DNA of 64,000 nucleotides from Rhizobium etli CFN 42 (GTDB taxonomy: Bacteria > Pseudomonadota > Alphaproteobacteria > Rhizobiales > Rhizobiaceae), in NCBI RefSeq assembly GCF_000092045.1, contig NC_007761.1, forward strand, positions 127,001-191,000, in the 5' to 3' direction. Position 1 is the first letter of the stretch; every line of letters starts with the position of its first letter. The position numbers were made by a program, and so were the translations under genes. A model generated the notes under the pieces. It was given only the letters and a program-made list of their open reading frames with translations. It made no database searches and was not told the DNA's origin. Positions 55,424 to 64,000 of the stretch are shown here, one piece after another.

Positions 55424-56161
55424 ATGGCAGGACTGAAACAGGTGCAGAGGCAGACGGGCGTGGCGCTCTGGCGCCAGATCGCCGATCGGATTCGCGAGGC
55501 GATCGGCAACGGCGCCTATGACGAAACGGGGATGGTGCCGCCGGAAACGGTGCTGGCGCTGCAATTCGGCGTCAACCGGCACACGGTGCGCAGCGCGCTG
55601 GCGGCGCTGGCGCAGGAGGGAATTGTGAGGGCGGTACAAGGCCGCGGCACGCTGATCGAACGTAAGGAGCGGCTGAACTTCCCGATCACCCGGCGCACGC
55701 GCTTCACCGCCGGCATCGGCGATCAGGCGCGCGAGACGCGCGCACTTTTGCTCGATGAGGCGCAGGAGGAGGCGAGCGCCGAGGTTGGCAGTTGGCTGGG
55801 CCTGAAACAGGGCGAGATGGTGATCCGGCTGGAAACATTGCGCCATGCCGACAGGCGGCCGGTTTCAAAGGCGACGAGCTGGTTCCCCGCCGAACGCTTC
55901 GCCGGGATCGGCGAGGCCTACCGCAAGCATCAATCGATCACCAAGGCTTTCGCCGAGCTCGGCCTCGCGGACTACGTGCGGGCGACGACCGAGGTGACGG
56001 CGGCCCATGCTGCCACAGCCGACCTTGCAGATCTGGAACTCACCCCCGGCGCCATCCTTCTGATCGCCAAGGCGATGAACACCGACCTCGACGGCGTGCC
56101 GGTGCAATATTCGATCAGCCGTTTCGCGGCCGACCGGGTCCAGTTCACGATCGACAACTGA
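55424..56161 (+). CDS. phnF: GntR-family regulator PhnF of the C-P lyase operon
   Basis: 245 residues. The winged HTH (about 12-75) includes LWRQIADRIREAIGNGAYDE and FGVNRHTVRSALAALAQEGI. The UTRA ligand-binding domain (about 90-240) contains MVIRLETLRHADRRPVSKAT and GVPVQYSISRFAADRVQFTI. It probably represses the divergent phnG operon by binding the inverted repeats in the gap, released by a phosphonate-derived signal. The ATG at 55424 lies only 23 bases from the Pho-box, so PhoB may affect it too. Confidence 0.93.
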   Translation: MAGLKQVQRQTGVALWRQIADRIREAIGNGAYDETGMVPPETVLALQFGVNRHTVRSALAALAQEGIVRAVQGRGTLIERKERLNFPITRRTRFTAGIGDQARETRALLLDEAQEEASAEVGSWLGLKQGEMVIRLETLRHADRRPVSKATSWFPAERFAGIGEAYRKHQSITKAFAELGLADYVRATTEVTAAHAATADLADLELTPGAILLIAKAMNTDLDGVPVQYSISRFAADRVQFTIDN

Positions 56162-56205
56162 GGGCTTGGCGTACCGGCCGCCTCCGGCGGCACGCCTCGC
56201 CGAAT

Positions 56206-56841
56206 TCAGTGTGCGCCGGACATATCGCCCAGCACTTCCTTGGAAGCCACGGTGGAATCCGCATTCAGCTTGTAGACCATCGGAACCCCGGTCGCGAGAT
56301 TGAGGGCGAGCACGCCTTCTTTGGTCAGCTTGTCGAGCACCATGACCAGCGAGCGCAGCGAATTGCCGTGGGCGGCGACCAGCACCTTCTCACCGCGCAG
56401 CACGCGCGGCAGGATTTCCGTGAGATAGTAAGGCCAGACACGCGCGCCGGTGTCGCGCAGGCTCTCGCCGCCGGGCGGCGGCACATCATAGGAACGGCGC
56501 CAGATATGCACCTGTTCCTCGCCCCATCTGGCGCGCGCATCATCCTTATTGAGGCCCGAGAGATCGCCGTAGTCGCGCTCGTTCAGCGCCTGGTCGCGGA
56601 TCGTTTCGAGATCGGGCTGGCCGACCTTGTCGAGAACGAGCTTCAGTGTGTGCTGCGCGCGCACAAGCGCCGAGGTATAGGCGACGTCGAATTTGATCCC
56701 GTATTCGGCAAGTGCGACACCGCCGGCGTTGGCTTCCTGTATGCCGAGCTCGGTCAGATCGGGATCCTTCCAGCCGGTGAAGAGATTCTTCAGGTTCCAG
56801 TCGCTCTGGCCGTGGCGAACGAGGACGAGGGTACCGCTCAT
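56206..56841 (-). CDS. gpmA: 2,3-bisphosphoglycerate-dependent phosphoglycerate mutase
   Basis: 211 residues. The phosphohistidine motif is [20 protein letters not shown] at the N-terminus, with the second catalytic histidine in [26 protein letters not shown] is the family substrate loop. It interconverts 3- and 2-phosphoglycerate in glycolysis/gluconeogenesis. It is 20 bases after dapB and converges with phnF. Confidence 0.96.
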   Translation of the reverse strand: MSGTLVLVRHGQSDWNLKNLFTGWKDPDLTELGIQEANAGGVALAEYGIKFDVAYTSALVRAQHTLKLVLDKVGQPDLETIRDQALNERDYGDLSGLNKDDARARWGEEQVHIWRRSYDVPPPGGESLRDTGARVWPYYLTEILPRVLRGEKVLVAAHGNSLRSLVMVLDKLTKEGVLALNLATGVPMVYKLNADSTVASKEVLGDMSGAH

Positions 56842-56861
56842 GAATATGCCTCCGTAGTATC

Positions 56862-57686
56862 TTATTGGGAAGAAAGCCCGAGCACGTCGAGCATGGAATA
56901 GAGCCCCGGCTTCTCATCGCGCGCCCAGAGCGCCGCCTTGATGGCGCCGCGCGCGAAGATCGAGCGATCGGCAGCGCTGTGCGACAGGGTGACGATTTCG
57001 CCTTCGCCGGCGAAAAGCACGGAATGTTCGCCGATGACCGAGCCACCGCGCAGCGTCGCAAAACCGATCGTGCCCGCCTCGCGGGCGCCGGTATGGCCGT
57101 CGCGGACCCTGACCGATTTCGAGGCGAGATCAATATTGCGGCCCTTGGCCGCGGCTTCGCCGAAGAGAAGGGCGGTGCCGGAAGGGGCATCCACCTTGTG
57201 TCTATGGTGCATTTCCAGGATTTCGATGTCCCAGTCTGCGGGATCGAGCGCCCGCGCTGCCTGCTCGGCCAGCACGCTGAGCAGATTGACGCCAAGGCTC
57301 ATATTGCCAGACTTGACGACGCGGGCATGGCGGGCCGCTGCGGCGATCTTCGTATTGTCCTCGGTCGAGCAGCCCGTCGTGCCGACAACGTGAACGATGC
57401 GGGCCTGAGCGGCGAGGCCGGAGAATTCCACGGTTGCGGCAGGCGCGGTGAAGTCGACTACGCCTTCGGCATGCAGGAAGGCCTGGAGCGGATCGTCGCC
57501 GATGATGACGCCGGTCGGGCCGAGCCCGGCGATCTCGCCGGCATCCTTGCCGATGAAGGGCGAGCCGGCGCGCTCGACGGCGGCATGCAGCGTCACGCCT
57601 TCGATGGAATGAATGAGCCGGATCAGCGTCTGCCCCATGCGCCCAGCTGCGCCAACCACCACCAGTTTCATCGCAGCATCGCTCAT
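56862..57686 (-). CDS. dapB: 4-hydroxy-tetrahydrodipicolinate reductase
   Basis: 274 residues. The NAD(P)-binding motif is [20 protein letters not shown]. The catalytic block is [20 protein letters not shown] with the HHR-K residues, preceded by [10 protein letters not shown]. It acts in the diaminopimelate/lysine pathway. It lies 15 bases after the ABC exporter and before gpmA on the minus strand, probably one transcript. Confidence 0.97.
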   Translation of the reverse strand: MSDAAMKLVVVGAAGRMGQTLIRLIHSIEGVTLHAAVERAGSPFIGKDAGEIAGLGPTGVIIGDDPLQAFLHAEGVVDFTAPAATVEFSGLAAQARIVHVVGTTGCSTEDNTKIAAAARHARVVKSGNMSLGVNLLSVLAEQAARALDPADWDIEILEMHHRHKVDAPSGTALLFGEAAAKGRNIDLASKSVRVRDGHTGAREAGTIGFATLRGGSVIGEHSVLFAGEGEIVTLSHSAADRSIFARGAIKAALWARDEKPGLYSMLDVLGLSSQ

Positions 57687-57701
57687 GTCAGTCTCACCAG
57701 G

Positions 57702-59489
57702 TTAGTATGAATCCGAGGCCGAAGGCCTCTGCAGGTTGTTGAGGCGAGCGTAAAGACCGTCGCTGACCTTCGCAAGCGTCTCATGATTGCCTTCCTCGAC
57801 GACCCGGCCCTGCTGCATGACGACGATCTTGTCGGCGCGCACAACGGTCGAAAGACGGTGGGCAATGACAACGACGGTGCGCCCGGTCATCGCCTCGTCG
57901 AGCGCCTTCTGCACGGCGGCCTCGGATTCGGTGTCGAGCGCGGAAGTTGCTTCGTCGAGCAGCAGGATCGGCGCGTTGCGCACCAATGCACGGGCGATCG
58001 ACAGCCGCTGGCGCTGGCCGCCCGAAAGCGTCACGCCGTTTTCGCCGACAGGCGTATCATAACCCTGCGGCTGCGCCGTGATGAAATCATGCGCATAGGC
58101 AAGCCGGGCAGCCTCTTCCACCTCTGCATCGGTCGCTTCGGGCCGGCCGTAGCGGATATTGTCGCGGATCGTGCCCTCGAACAGGTAGGGCTGCTGCGAG
58201 ACATAGGCGAGCTGCTGGCGCAGCGACTTCTTGGTGATATGGGCGATATCCTGCCCGTCGATCAGGATCTCGCCTTCGCGCGGATCGTAGAAGCGCGGAA
58301 TGAGGCTGATGACGGTGGATTTGCCCGCACCCGAGGGGCCGACGAGCGCCGTGGTTCCCCCGCCCTCGGCGACGAAGCTGACGCTGTTCAGCACGCTTTC
58401 ATTGCCGTAGGCGAAGGAAACATTGCGGAATTCGATGCGCGCCTGCGTCACAACAAGCGGCCGGGCATCCGGCAGGTCGCGCTGGCGCGGCTCCATGTCG
58501 AGCAGTTCGTAAATCATCCGCGCGTTGACGACGGCGCGTTCCATCTGCACCTGAAGGCGGGCAAGGCGGCGGGCCGGGTCATAGGCAAGCAGCAGCGCCG
58601 TTACGAAGGAGAAGAAGGCGCCCGGGGCCACATTGTAATAGATCGAGCGATAGGCGGCATAGGCAAGCACGCTGGCGACGGCAAAGCCTGCGAAGCTCTC
58701 CGTCAGCGGCGAGGTGCGCTCGGAGAGCCGGGCAATCCGGTTCGCGCGGTTTTCGGCGGCCGTGATGAGCTTGTTGACCTTGTTCTCCAGCTCCTCTTCC
58801 ATCGTGAAGGCTTTGACGATGGCAATACCCTGGATCGTCTCCTGCATGGCTCCCAGCACGTGGCTGTTCAGATGCACGGCCTCGCGGGTTGCTGAGCGAA
58901 GGCGTTTGGAAACATAACGCAGCGCATAGAGCAGCGGCGGCGCCATGACGAACACGGCGAGGCTGAGCAGCGGGTCCTGGAGGACCATCACGCCGATCAG
59001 CGAAACGAAGGTCAGGAGGTCGCGCACCGTCGAGGTGATCGTCAGGTTGAGCACGTCACGGATGCCGCTGACGTTCTGGCTCACCTGCGCCGCGATGTGA
59101 GCCGAGCGTGCCTCGCTGAAAAAGCCGACAGAAAGCGTCATCAGATGCGCATAGAGGCGGCGCTGATATCGGGCGACGATATTGTTGCCGACCTTGGAAA
59201 GCGCCACGGCCTGGCCGTAGCTGGCAAAGCCACGCAGCACGAAGGCGACGAAGATCGAAAGACAGATGATCCAGACGACGTCGGCGCGGCGGTTGGCGAA
59301 GGCCTCGTCGATGATCGCCCGCATGATCCAGGCGGTGAATGCCGTCGAAAGCGCCACGACCACGAGGCAGGTGATCGCGAAGACATAACCCCAGAGATGG
59401 TCGCGGCCGTTTTCAGCGACGATGCGCTTCAGGATGCCGGTTACGGTATCGCTGCTGACGCTCTGCTTTCTGCTTTCCACGGCTTCCAA
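57702..59489 (-). CDS. ABC exporter, MsbA-like half transporter
   Basis: 595 residues. Six membrane segments fill about 35-330, followed by the nucleotide-binding domain: Walker A LVGPSGAGKSTVISLIPRFY, Q-loop YVSQQPYLFEGTIRDNIRYG, signature LSGGQRQRLSIARAL and Walker B ILLLDEATSALD. This is the lipid/multidrug exporter type; MsbA (lipid A-core flipping) is possible, but the substrate is not proven. It precedes dapB by 15 bases. Confidence 0.92.
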   Translation of the reverse strand: MEAVESRKQSVSSDTVTGILKRIVAENGRDHLWGYVFAITCLVVVALSTAFTAWIMRAIIDEAFANRRADVVWIICLSIFVAFVLRGFASYGQAVALSKVGNNIVARYQRRLYAHLMTLSVGFFSEARSAHIAAQVSQNVSGIRDVLNLTITSTVRDLLTFVSLIGVMVLQDPLLSLAVFVMAPPLLYALRYVSKRLRSATREAVHLNSHVLGAMQETIQGIAIVKAFTMEEELENKVNKLITAAENRANRIARLSERTSPLTESFAGFAVASVLAYAAYRSIYYNVAPGAFFSFVTALLLAYDPARRLARLQVQMERAVVNARMIYELLDMEPRQRDLPDARPLVVTQARIEFRNVSFAYGNESVLNSVSFVAEGGGTTALVGPSGAGKSTVISLIPRFYDPREGEILIDGQDIAHITKKSLRQQLAYVSQQPYLFEGTIRDNIRYGRPEATDAEVEEAARLAYAHDFITAQPQGYDTPVGENGVTLSGGQRQRLSIARALVRNAPILLLDEATSALDTESEAAVQKALDEAMTGRTVVVIAHRLSTVVRADKIVVMQQGRVVEEGNHETLAKVSDGLYARLNNLQRPSASDSY

Positions 59490-59613
59490 ATATCAAGCTT
59501 CCTGTCCGAGACTGAGCGCGCCGTGAACCGTGGCGCGCACTGTGGCCGGCTCTATAAAGAGTTGGGACTGGTTTGGCTAGACCGCGGCGCGTCCCGGAGG
59601 GGCGCGCGTTGGC

Positions 59614-60639
59614 TCAGCGCCGCCAGCGGCGGCCTTCCGTCGATACGCCGAAATTGGCCGGCATGCGCGCATAGGAGGAAAGCCCTGCGAGCGCCGCCAG
59701 CGGATGCGTCACCACATAGGTCGGGATGGTGCGAAGCAGCGCGCTATGCGGCGCCTTGTCCTCGAAAGCCTGCCGGAATTCCGGCTTCTTCAGCGCGGGG
59801 ATGATCTTCTGCGAGATGCCGCCGGAGAGATAGACGCCGCCGCGCGCCATGAACACCATCGCCATGTCGCCCGCCACGCGGCCGAGATAGGTGGCAAACA
59901 GCGAAACGGTCTCGACGGCGACCTTGTCGCTGCCATCAAGCGCGTGCGATGTGATGTCGGCCGGATCCTTCATCGTCGGCTGGATACCGTCGACCACGCA
60001 GATGGCGTTATAGAGATTGACGAGGCCGCGTCCGCAGAGGATCTGCTCGGCCGAAACACGACCTTCGATCGTCTCGATATGCGGAAATATCTCATAATCG
60101 CGCTTGCTGCGCGGCCCGAGATCGATATGGCCGCCTTCGCCGGGAACCGGGATCCAAGTATGCTGGGCATGCACAAGCCCGCCGACGCCGAGGCCGGTGC
60201 CGGGTCCGAGCACGACGCGCGAGGCAACCATGTCGCCGGTGGCGCTGCCGATGCGTTCGCGGTTTTCATCCGACAGGGCGGCAATCGCTAGTGCCTGCGC
60301 CTCGAAATCGTTGACGACGAGCACATCCTCGATACCGAGGCCCTCGATCATCGTCTTGGGCCGCACCACCCAGGCGCAATTGGTCAGGGGGATCTCATCG
60401 TCGTTGATCGGGCCGGCGACGGCGAGGATCGCCGAGCGCGGCTGCACCGCCGTCTTGTCGAGCACGCCCTTTTGGATCGCCTCGTCGATCGTGGCGAAAT
60501 CCGCCGTGCGCACGTTCGGAAACTGTTTCGGTTCGGCATAGGCATCGGTCAGGATGGAGAAGCGGGCATTGGTGCCGCCGATATCGCCGATCAGGATCGG
60601 GAAGGGAAGCGGAGCGGTGCTGTGGTTGGATTTGGGCAT
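59614..60639 (-). CDS. glk: Glucokinase
   Basis: 341 residues of the proteobacterial Glk family. The phosphate motif is [20 protein letters not shown], the catalytic-aspartate region is [17 protein letters not shown], and the glucose-binding segment is [20 protein letters not shown]. The C-terminal [20 protein letters not shown] is also typical. It makes glucose 6-phosphate for the Entner-Doudoroff pathway. It is 17 bases after mgsA's upstream neighbour order: glk starts first and mgsA lies upstream of it on the minus strand. Confidence 0.96.
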   Translation of the reverse strand: MPKSNHSTAPLPFPILIGDIGGTNARFSILTDAYAEPKQFPNVRTADFATIDEAIQKGVLDKTAVQPRSAILAVAGPINDDEIPLTNCAWVVRPKTMIEGLGIEDVLVVNDFEAQALAIAALSDENRERIGSATGDMVASRVVLGPGTGLGVGGLVHAQHTWIPVPGEGGHIDLGPRSKRDYEIFPHIETIEGRVSAEQILCGRGLVNLYNAICVVDGIQPTMKDPADITSHALDGSDKVAVETVSLFATYLGRVAGDMAMVFMARGGVYLSGGISQKIIPALKKPEFRQAFEDKAPHSALLRTIPTYVVTHPLAALAGLSSYARMPANFGVSTEGRRWRR

Positions 60640-60656
60640 GGCCGGTTCCGTGCTGA

Positions 60657-61037
60657 TCAGGCTTCGAGTGTGGGAAGGAGCTTTATAGCGGTCGCGTGGT
60701 TGAGCGCCATTGGAATGTCGTAGACAATGGCGAGCCGCATAAGCGCCTTCACGTCGACATCATGCGGCATCGGCGTCAGCGGGTCGACGAAGAAAATCAG
60801 GGCGTCGACCTCTCCGGTCGAGATCAGCGCGCCGATCTGCTGGTCGCCGCCGAGCGGCCCGCTTTTCAGCCTGGTGACGTCGAGGTCGGGAGCGGCGTCG
60901 AGCACCCGACCGCCGGTGGTGCCTGTCGCGACGATCTTCCAGCGCGAGAGAAGCTCCTGGTTGGCGCGAGCGAAAGCCGCCATGTCGTCCTTCTTCTGGT
61001 CATGCGCGATCAGCGCAAGGCATTTGCTGCCGGCCAT
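60657..61037 (-). CDS. mgsA: Methylglyoxal synthase
   Basis: 126 residues. Diagnostic blocks: [17 protein letters not shown] (catalytic Asp), [32 protein letters not shown] and [20 protein letters not shown]. It converts dihydroxyacetone phosphate to methylglyoxal. It lies 17 bases upstream of glk on the minus strand, linking a glycolytic bypass with glucose phosphorylation. Confidence 0.97.
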   Translation of the reverse strand: MAGSKCLALIAHDQKKDDMAAFARANQELLSRWKIVATGTTGGRVLDAAPDLDVTRLKSGPLGGDQQIGALISTGEVDALIFFVDPLTPMPHDVDVKALMRLAIVYDIPMALNHATAIKLLPTLEA

Positions 61038-61123
61038 GAAGTCAATCTCCGCCCCAACAATTCAATCGATTTGATCGCTTTATAACAAGTATTTGCGATT
61101 TGAAAGACAATGCATCCGTCCCT

Positions 61124-62197
61124 TCATTGGATCGTCGGCTTGTCGTTCGGGACCGGACCGACATCCGGCAACGCCTCGTCGTCGTCCGCCGGCGCGGCTG
61201 CCGGAGCGGCGGCGAGAGCGCTTGCGGCGGAAGGCCCGCCATAGGTGGCGGCTTGCATCGAAGCGACGGATGCAGCATCGAGCACGGCGGCGCAGGCCTT
61301 CGGCAGGTCGGAGACCATCATCTCACGCGGCGGCTTCGGGGGCTTGGCGCTGGTTTTGGGCGGTTTCGGGGGCGCCCAAGGCGCCGGGGTGAACCAATAG
61401 GCGAGCGACTTGTCGCAACCGTCTCCCGAGGCGACGGGAGCTTGCGGCGTGCATCCGGCAGCACCGGGCGGGCATTTGATGCGGATGTGGAAATGCGAGT
61501 CATGGCCGTATATCGGCCGGAGCTTACCAAGGTTGGTGCGGTCGCCGGTCCAGGTGTCGCACATCTTCTTCTTGATCGCCGGATTGACGAAGATGCGCTC
61601 CACTTCGGGATAGCTCGCCGCCAGCATCAAAAGCCGCGCGCGCGATTCCGTCCATACTTTGGGGTTGACAGTGAGGAACTTGTCCTTCTGCAGCATGCTG
61701 GTGAAGGGCAGGTCCTCGCGCTCTTGCGCGGTCATGCGGCGCGCCGGCATCGGGGTGAACCAAATATCGGCATCGAGGCCGATCTGATGTGAGGAATGGC
61801 CGTTGAGCATCGGCCCGCCGCGAGGTTGCGCGACATCGCCGACGAGGATGCCCGGCCAGCCGGCATATTTGACCGCATCCTGCGAAAACCGCTCCAGAAG
61901 CGCAATCATCGCCGGGTTGCCCCAGCGGCGGTTGCGCGAAAGCCGCATCGCCTGCCAGGTCGGCCCGTCGGTCGGCAGTGCCACCGCGCCGGTCATGCAG
62001 CCCTTTGCATAGAAGCCGATCGGCTGCGCCGGCCCCTGTGTCGGCAGGCTGACGCCTGCGAATAGCGCCTTGGCGCTGCCGGGGCTTGGCGGTTTCTGCT
62101 CGGCGCCGACGTCGCCGGCGGCAAGGCCGGCGCCGATCGCGCCGGCAAGCGCCAATCTGCCGAATGTTCTGAAAGCTTGGGCGAAGCCGAAAGCCAT
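61124..62197 (-). CDS. mepA: Penicillin-insensitive murein endopeptidase MepA
   Basis: 357 residues with a signal peptide (about 1-28, ending near AAGDVG). The M74 zinc ligands are visible: MLNGHSSHQIGLDADIWFTP (H-x6-D) and YGHDSHFHIRIKCPPG (HxH). Four cysteines suggest periplasmic disulfides. A long Pro/Ala-rich tail (about 250-357) is an extension beyond the catalytic domain. It cuts D,D-cross-links in peptidoglycan. Confidence 0.94.
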   Translation of the reverse strand: MAFGFAQAFRTFGRLALAGAIGAGLAAGDVGAEQKPPSPGSAKALFAGVSLPTQGPAQPIGFYAKGCMTGAVALPTDGPTWQAMRLSRNRRWGNPAMIALLERFSQDAVKYAGWPGILVGDVAQPRGGPMLNGHSSHQIGLDADIWFTPMPARRMTAQEREDLPFTSMLQKDKFLTVNPKVWTESRARLLMLAASYPEVERIFVNPAIKKKMCDTWTGDRTNLGKLRPIYGHDSHFHIRIKCPPGAAGCTPQAPVASGDGCDKSLAYWFTPAPWAPPKPPKTSAKPPKPPREMMVSDLPKACAAVLDAASVASMQAATYGGPSAASALAAAPAAAPADDDEALPDVGPVPNDKPTIQ

Positions 62198-62437
62198 GCT
62201 GTTCCCTTACGTCGATGTCGAAGTGATTTGCGTTCGAATCTATCGTGAAAAGCGATTTTGGTGAATCGATGATTTGTTGGGCCGGCGTAGGGACAGCCGG
62301 TGACGGATCGACGCAGCGCTTCAACCATCGACGCCTTGGGCAGGAAAATTTCGCGAGCCCGGCAAAAACCAAACTCTCTCCTGTTTTTCGCCCCTATTTC
62401 TCGTATTGTCGAATCCATCAATATTCAGGGGAATGGC

Positions 62438-64000
62438 ATGGCGGCTCTGTGGTCGAAAATCGGTCTGTTTCTGTCACTTGCGGGTGCTTTGACGCCCCTG
62501 ATGGCAGTGGCTGGGGACCAGCCGTTTCAAATTGGAAGCTCGGTTATCAGTGACATGAAGTACAAGCCGGGCTTTGCGCATTTCGATTACGTCAATCCCG
62601 ATGCTCCAAAGGGCGGGGACCTGCGCCTTTCCGCAAGCGGCGCCTTCGACACCTTCAATCCGCTGCTTGCCAAAGGACAGACGGCGGTCGGCCTGACGCT
62701 CGTGTACGACACCTTGATGAAGCCCGCCGATGACGAACTGCTTGTGTCCTACGGCCTGCTTGCCGAAGGACTTTCCTTTCCCGCGGACGTTTCGAGTGCG
62801 ACCTTTCGCCTGCGCAAAGAGGCGAAATGGGCGGACGGGCAGCCGGTAACGCCCGAGGACGTCATTTTCAGCCTGGATAAGGCCAAAGAGCTCAATCCCG
62901 CCTCCGCGAACTACTATAGGCACGTGGTAAAGGCGGAAAAGACCGGCGATCGCGACGTTACCTTGACTTTCGACGAGAAGAATAACCGCGAGCTCCCCAA
63001 TATTCTCGGGCAGTTGGTGGTTGTGCCGAAACATTGGTGGGAGGGGCAGGGACCCGACGGCAAACCCCGCGATATTTCAAAGACGACGCTCGAGCCGGTG
63101 ATGGGCTCCGGACCTTATAAGATTGCATCCTTCTCGCCCGGCGCGACGATCCGTTATGAACTGCGCGACGACTACTGGGGCAAGGACCTCAACGTAAACG
63201 TCGGCCAGAACAATTTCCGCAACGTCATCTACACCTATTTCGGTGATCGGGACGTCGAGTTCGAGGCCTTTCGGGCCGGCAACAGCGACTATTGGCAGGA
63301 AACCACTGCCGCTCGCTGGGCGACGGGATATGATTTCCCCGCAGTGAAGGAAGGGCGCGTCAAGAAGGAGGAGGTTGCCAACCCGCTGCGCTCCACCGGC
63401 ATCCTGCAGGCTCTCGTGCCCAATATGCGCCGTGATCTTTTCAAGGACGAACGGGTCCGCGAAGCGCTGAACTACGGTTTCGATTTCGAGGAGTTGAATC
63501 GCACGGTTGCCTTCAACAGCTACAAGCGCATCGACAGCTATTTCTGGAACACCGAACTTGCCTCTTCGGGCCTGCCGCAAGGCAGAGAACTGGAAATTCT
63601 GCAAGGCATGAAGGACAAGGTTCCGCCCGAGGTCTTCACGACGCCGTACACAAATCCCGTTGGCGGCGATCCGCAGAAAAGCCGCGATAACCTTCGCAAA
63701 GCGATTGCGCTCCTGAAAGATGCCGGTTGGGAGATCAAGAACAATCGAATGGTTAATACCAAAACCCGCCAGCCGATGAGTTTCGAGATTCTGTTGTCGA
63801 GCCCGATGCTGGAGCGTTGGGCCGTTCCCTATGCCAACAATCTCAAGAAAATCGGCATAGATGCGCGCGTGCGGACGGTCGATCCCTCACAAGCCGTCAA
63901 CCGGGAACGCAGCTTCGACTACGACATGATCTGGAATGTCTGGGCGCAGACGATGAACCCGGGCAACGAGCAAGCGAATTATTGGGGATCCGCTTCGGTC
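62438..64000 (+). CDS. Family 5 extracellular solute-binding protein, YejA-like (cut by window edge)
   Basis: The frame is open from the ATG at 62438 (AGGGGA seven bases upstream) to the end of the window, 521 codons without a stop; the C-terminus is missing. A signal peptide (MAALWSKIGLFLSLAGALTP, then LMAVAGDQ) precedes the SBP_bac_5 domain: HFDYVNPDAPKGGDLRLSAS, FNPLLAKGQTAVGLTLVYDT and LRKEAKWADGQPVTPEDVIF. The HFDYVNPDAPKGG block is typical of YejA, the peptide/microcin C uptake protein. It should bind oligopeptides in the periplasm for a yejBEF-type importer expected beyond the window. Confidence 0.93.
   Translation, partial: MAALWSKIGLFLSLAGALTPLMAVAGDQPFQIGSSVISDMKYKPGFAHFDYVNPDAPKGGDLRLSASGAFDTFNPLLAKGQTAVGLTLVYDTLMKPADDELLVSYGLLAEGLSFPADVSSATFRLRKEAKWADGQPVTPEDVIFSLDKAKELNPASANYYRHVVKAEKTGDRDVTLTFDEKNNRELPNILGQLVVVPKHWWEGQGPDGKPRDISKTTLEPVMGSGPYKIASFSPGATIRYELRDDYWGKDLNVNVGQNNFRNVIYTYFGDRDVEFEAFRAGNSDYWQETTAARWATGYDFPAVKEGRVKKEEVANPLRSTGILQALVPNMRRDLFKDERVREALNYGFDFEELNRTVAFNSYKRIDSYFWNTELASSGLPQGRELEILQGMKDKVPPEVFTTPYTNPVGGDPQKSRDNLRKAIALLKDAGWEIKNNRMVNTKTRQPMSFEILLSSPMLERWAVPYANNLKKIGIDARVRTVDPSQAVNRERSFDYDMIWNVWAQTMNPGNEQANYWGSASV

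Noticed and set aside
43096..56161. Recently acquired genomic island
   Set aside because: No integrase, tRNA site, direct repeats or shift in base composition marks the edges of the phn cluster.
62228..62245. GTTCGAATC, a tRNA T-loop-like sequence
   Set aside because: No acceptor, D or anticodon arms can be folded around it.

Overview
The window is a gene-dense, GC-rich chromosomal segment of an alphaproteobacterium of the order Rhizobiales, most likely Rhizobium (R. etli / R. leguminosarum group). This is judged from family knowledge: the gene order (rimP-nusA-ylxR-infB, dnaJ-dnaK, polA next to ftsK, gpmA-dapB), a rhizobial type of intergenic palindromic repeat, CTTGNN-N17-CTATAT-like promoters, and a short 4.5S-type SRP RNA beside dnaX. 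No CRISPR array, prophage, IS element, tRNA or rRNA was seen.

Layout. 1-3954 (minus) is the transcription/translation operon rimP-nusA-ylxR/L7Ae-infB, with a promoter and an intrinsic terminator in the rimP leader that together look like an attenuator. 4090-8722 holds an MFS exporter, a GNAT acetyltransferase, a lytic transglycosylase, recR and a MOSC protein. 8993-11393 (minus) is ybaB, dnaX and the SRP RNA gene. 11445-14405 (plus) carries a HIT protein, nudC, a WYL regulator, a small unknown protein and a VOC-fold protein; two almost identical 23-bp palindromes flank the small gene and are probable operators. 14425-24213 is housekeeping: pheA, kdsB, cycM, an AEC transporter, a PfkB kinase, a 2-hydroxyacid dehydrogenase, a ThiF-like protein, recF and an XRE regulator. 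24335-31831 contains dnaJ-dnaK (with a heat-shock promoter), a class A PBP and an SH3 protein. 32233-42546 has an M20 peptidase, a MHYT-PAS-GGDEF-EAL protein, a MarR regulator, polA and a soluble FtsK paralogue.

The accessory core is 43096-56161, a C-P lyase (phosphonate) gene set. The minus-strand block phnG-H-I-J-K-L plus a hexapeptide acetyltransferase lies upstream of the minus-strand block phnC-D-E1-E2-DUF1045-phnM-phnN, and the GntR regulator phnF diverges from phnG. PhnCDE would import phosphonates. PhnG-L plus PhnM would make methane or another alkane and 5-phosphoribosyl 1,2-cyclic phosphate. PhnN would make PRPP. No phnP is present; the DUF1045 protein, with two 2H-phosphoesterase HxT motifs, is the best candidate for the missing ring-opening step. 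The phnG-phnF gap holds a Pho-box-like repeat, a promoter and two inverted repeats, which suggests combined PhoB activation and PhnF repression.

The remainder (56206-64000) is gpmA, dapB, an MsbA-type ABC exporter, glk, mgsA, mepA and the start of a YejA-type solute-binding protein cut by the window edge. The most interesting non-coding loci are two candidate trans-acting sRNAs with stacked hairpins and C/U-rich loops (30955-31082 plus; 36757-36908 minus, between marR and polA), the rimP leader, and the phn and WYL operators.
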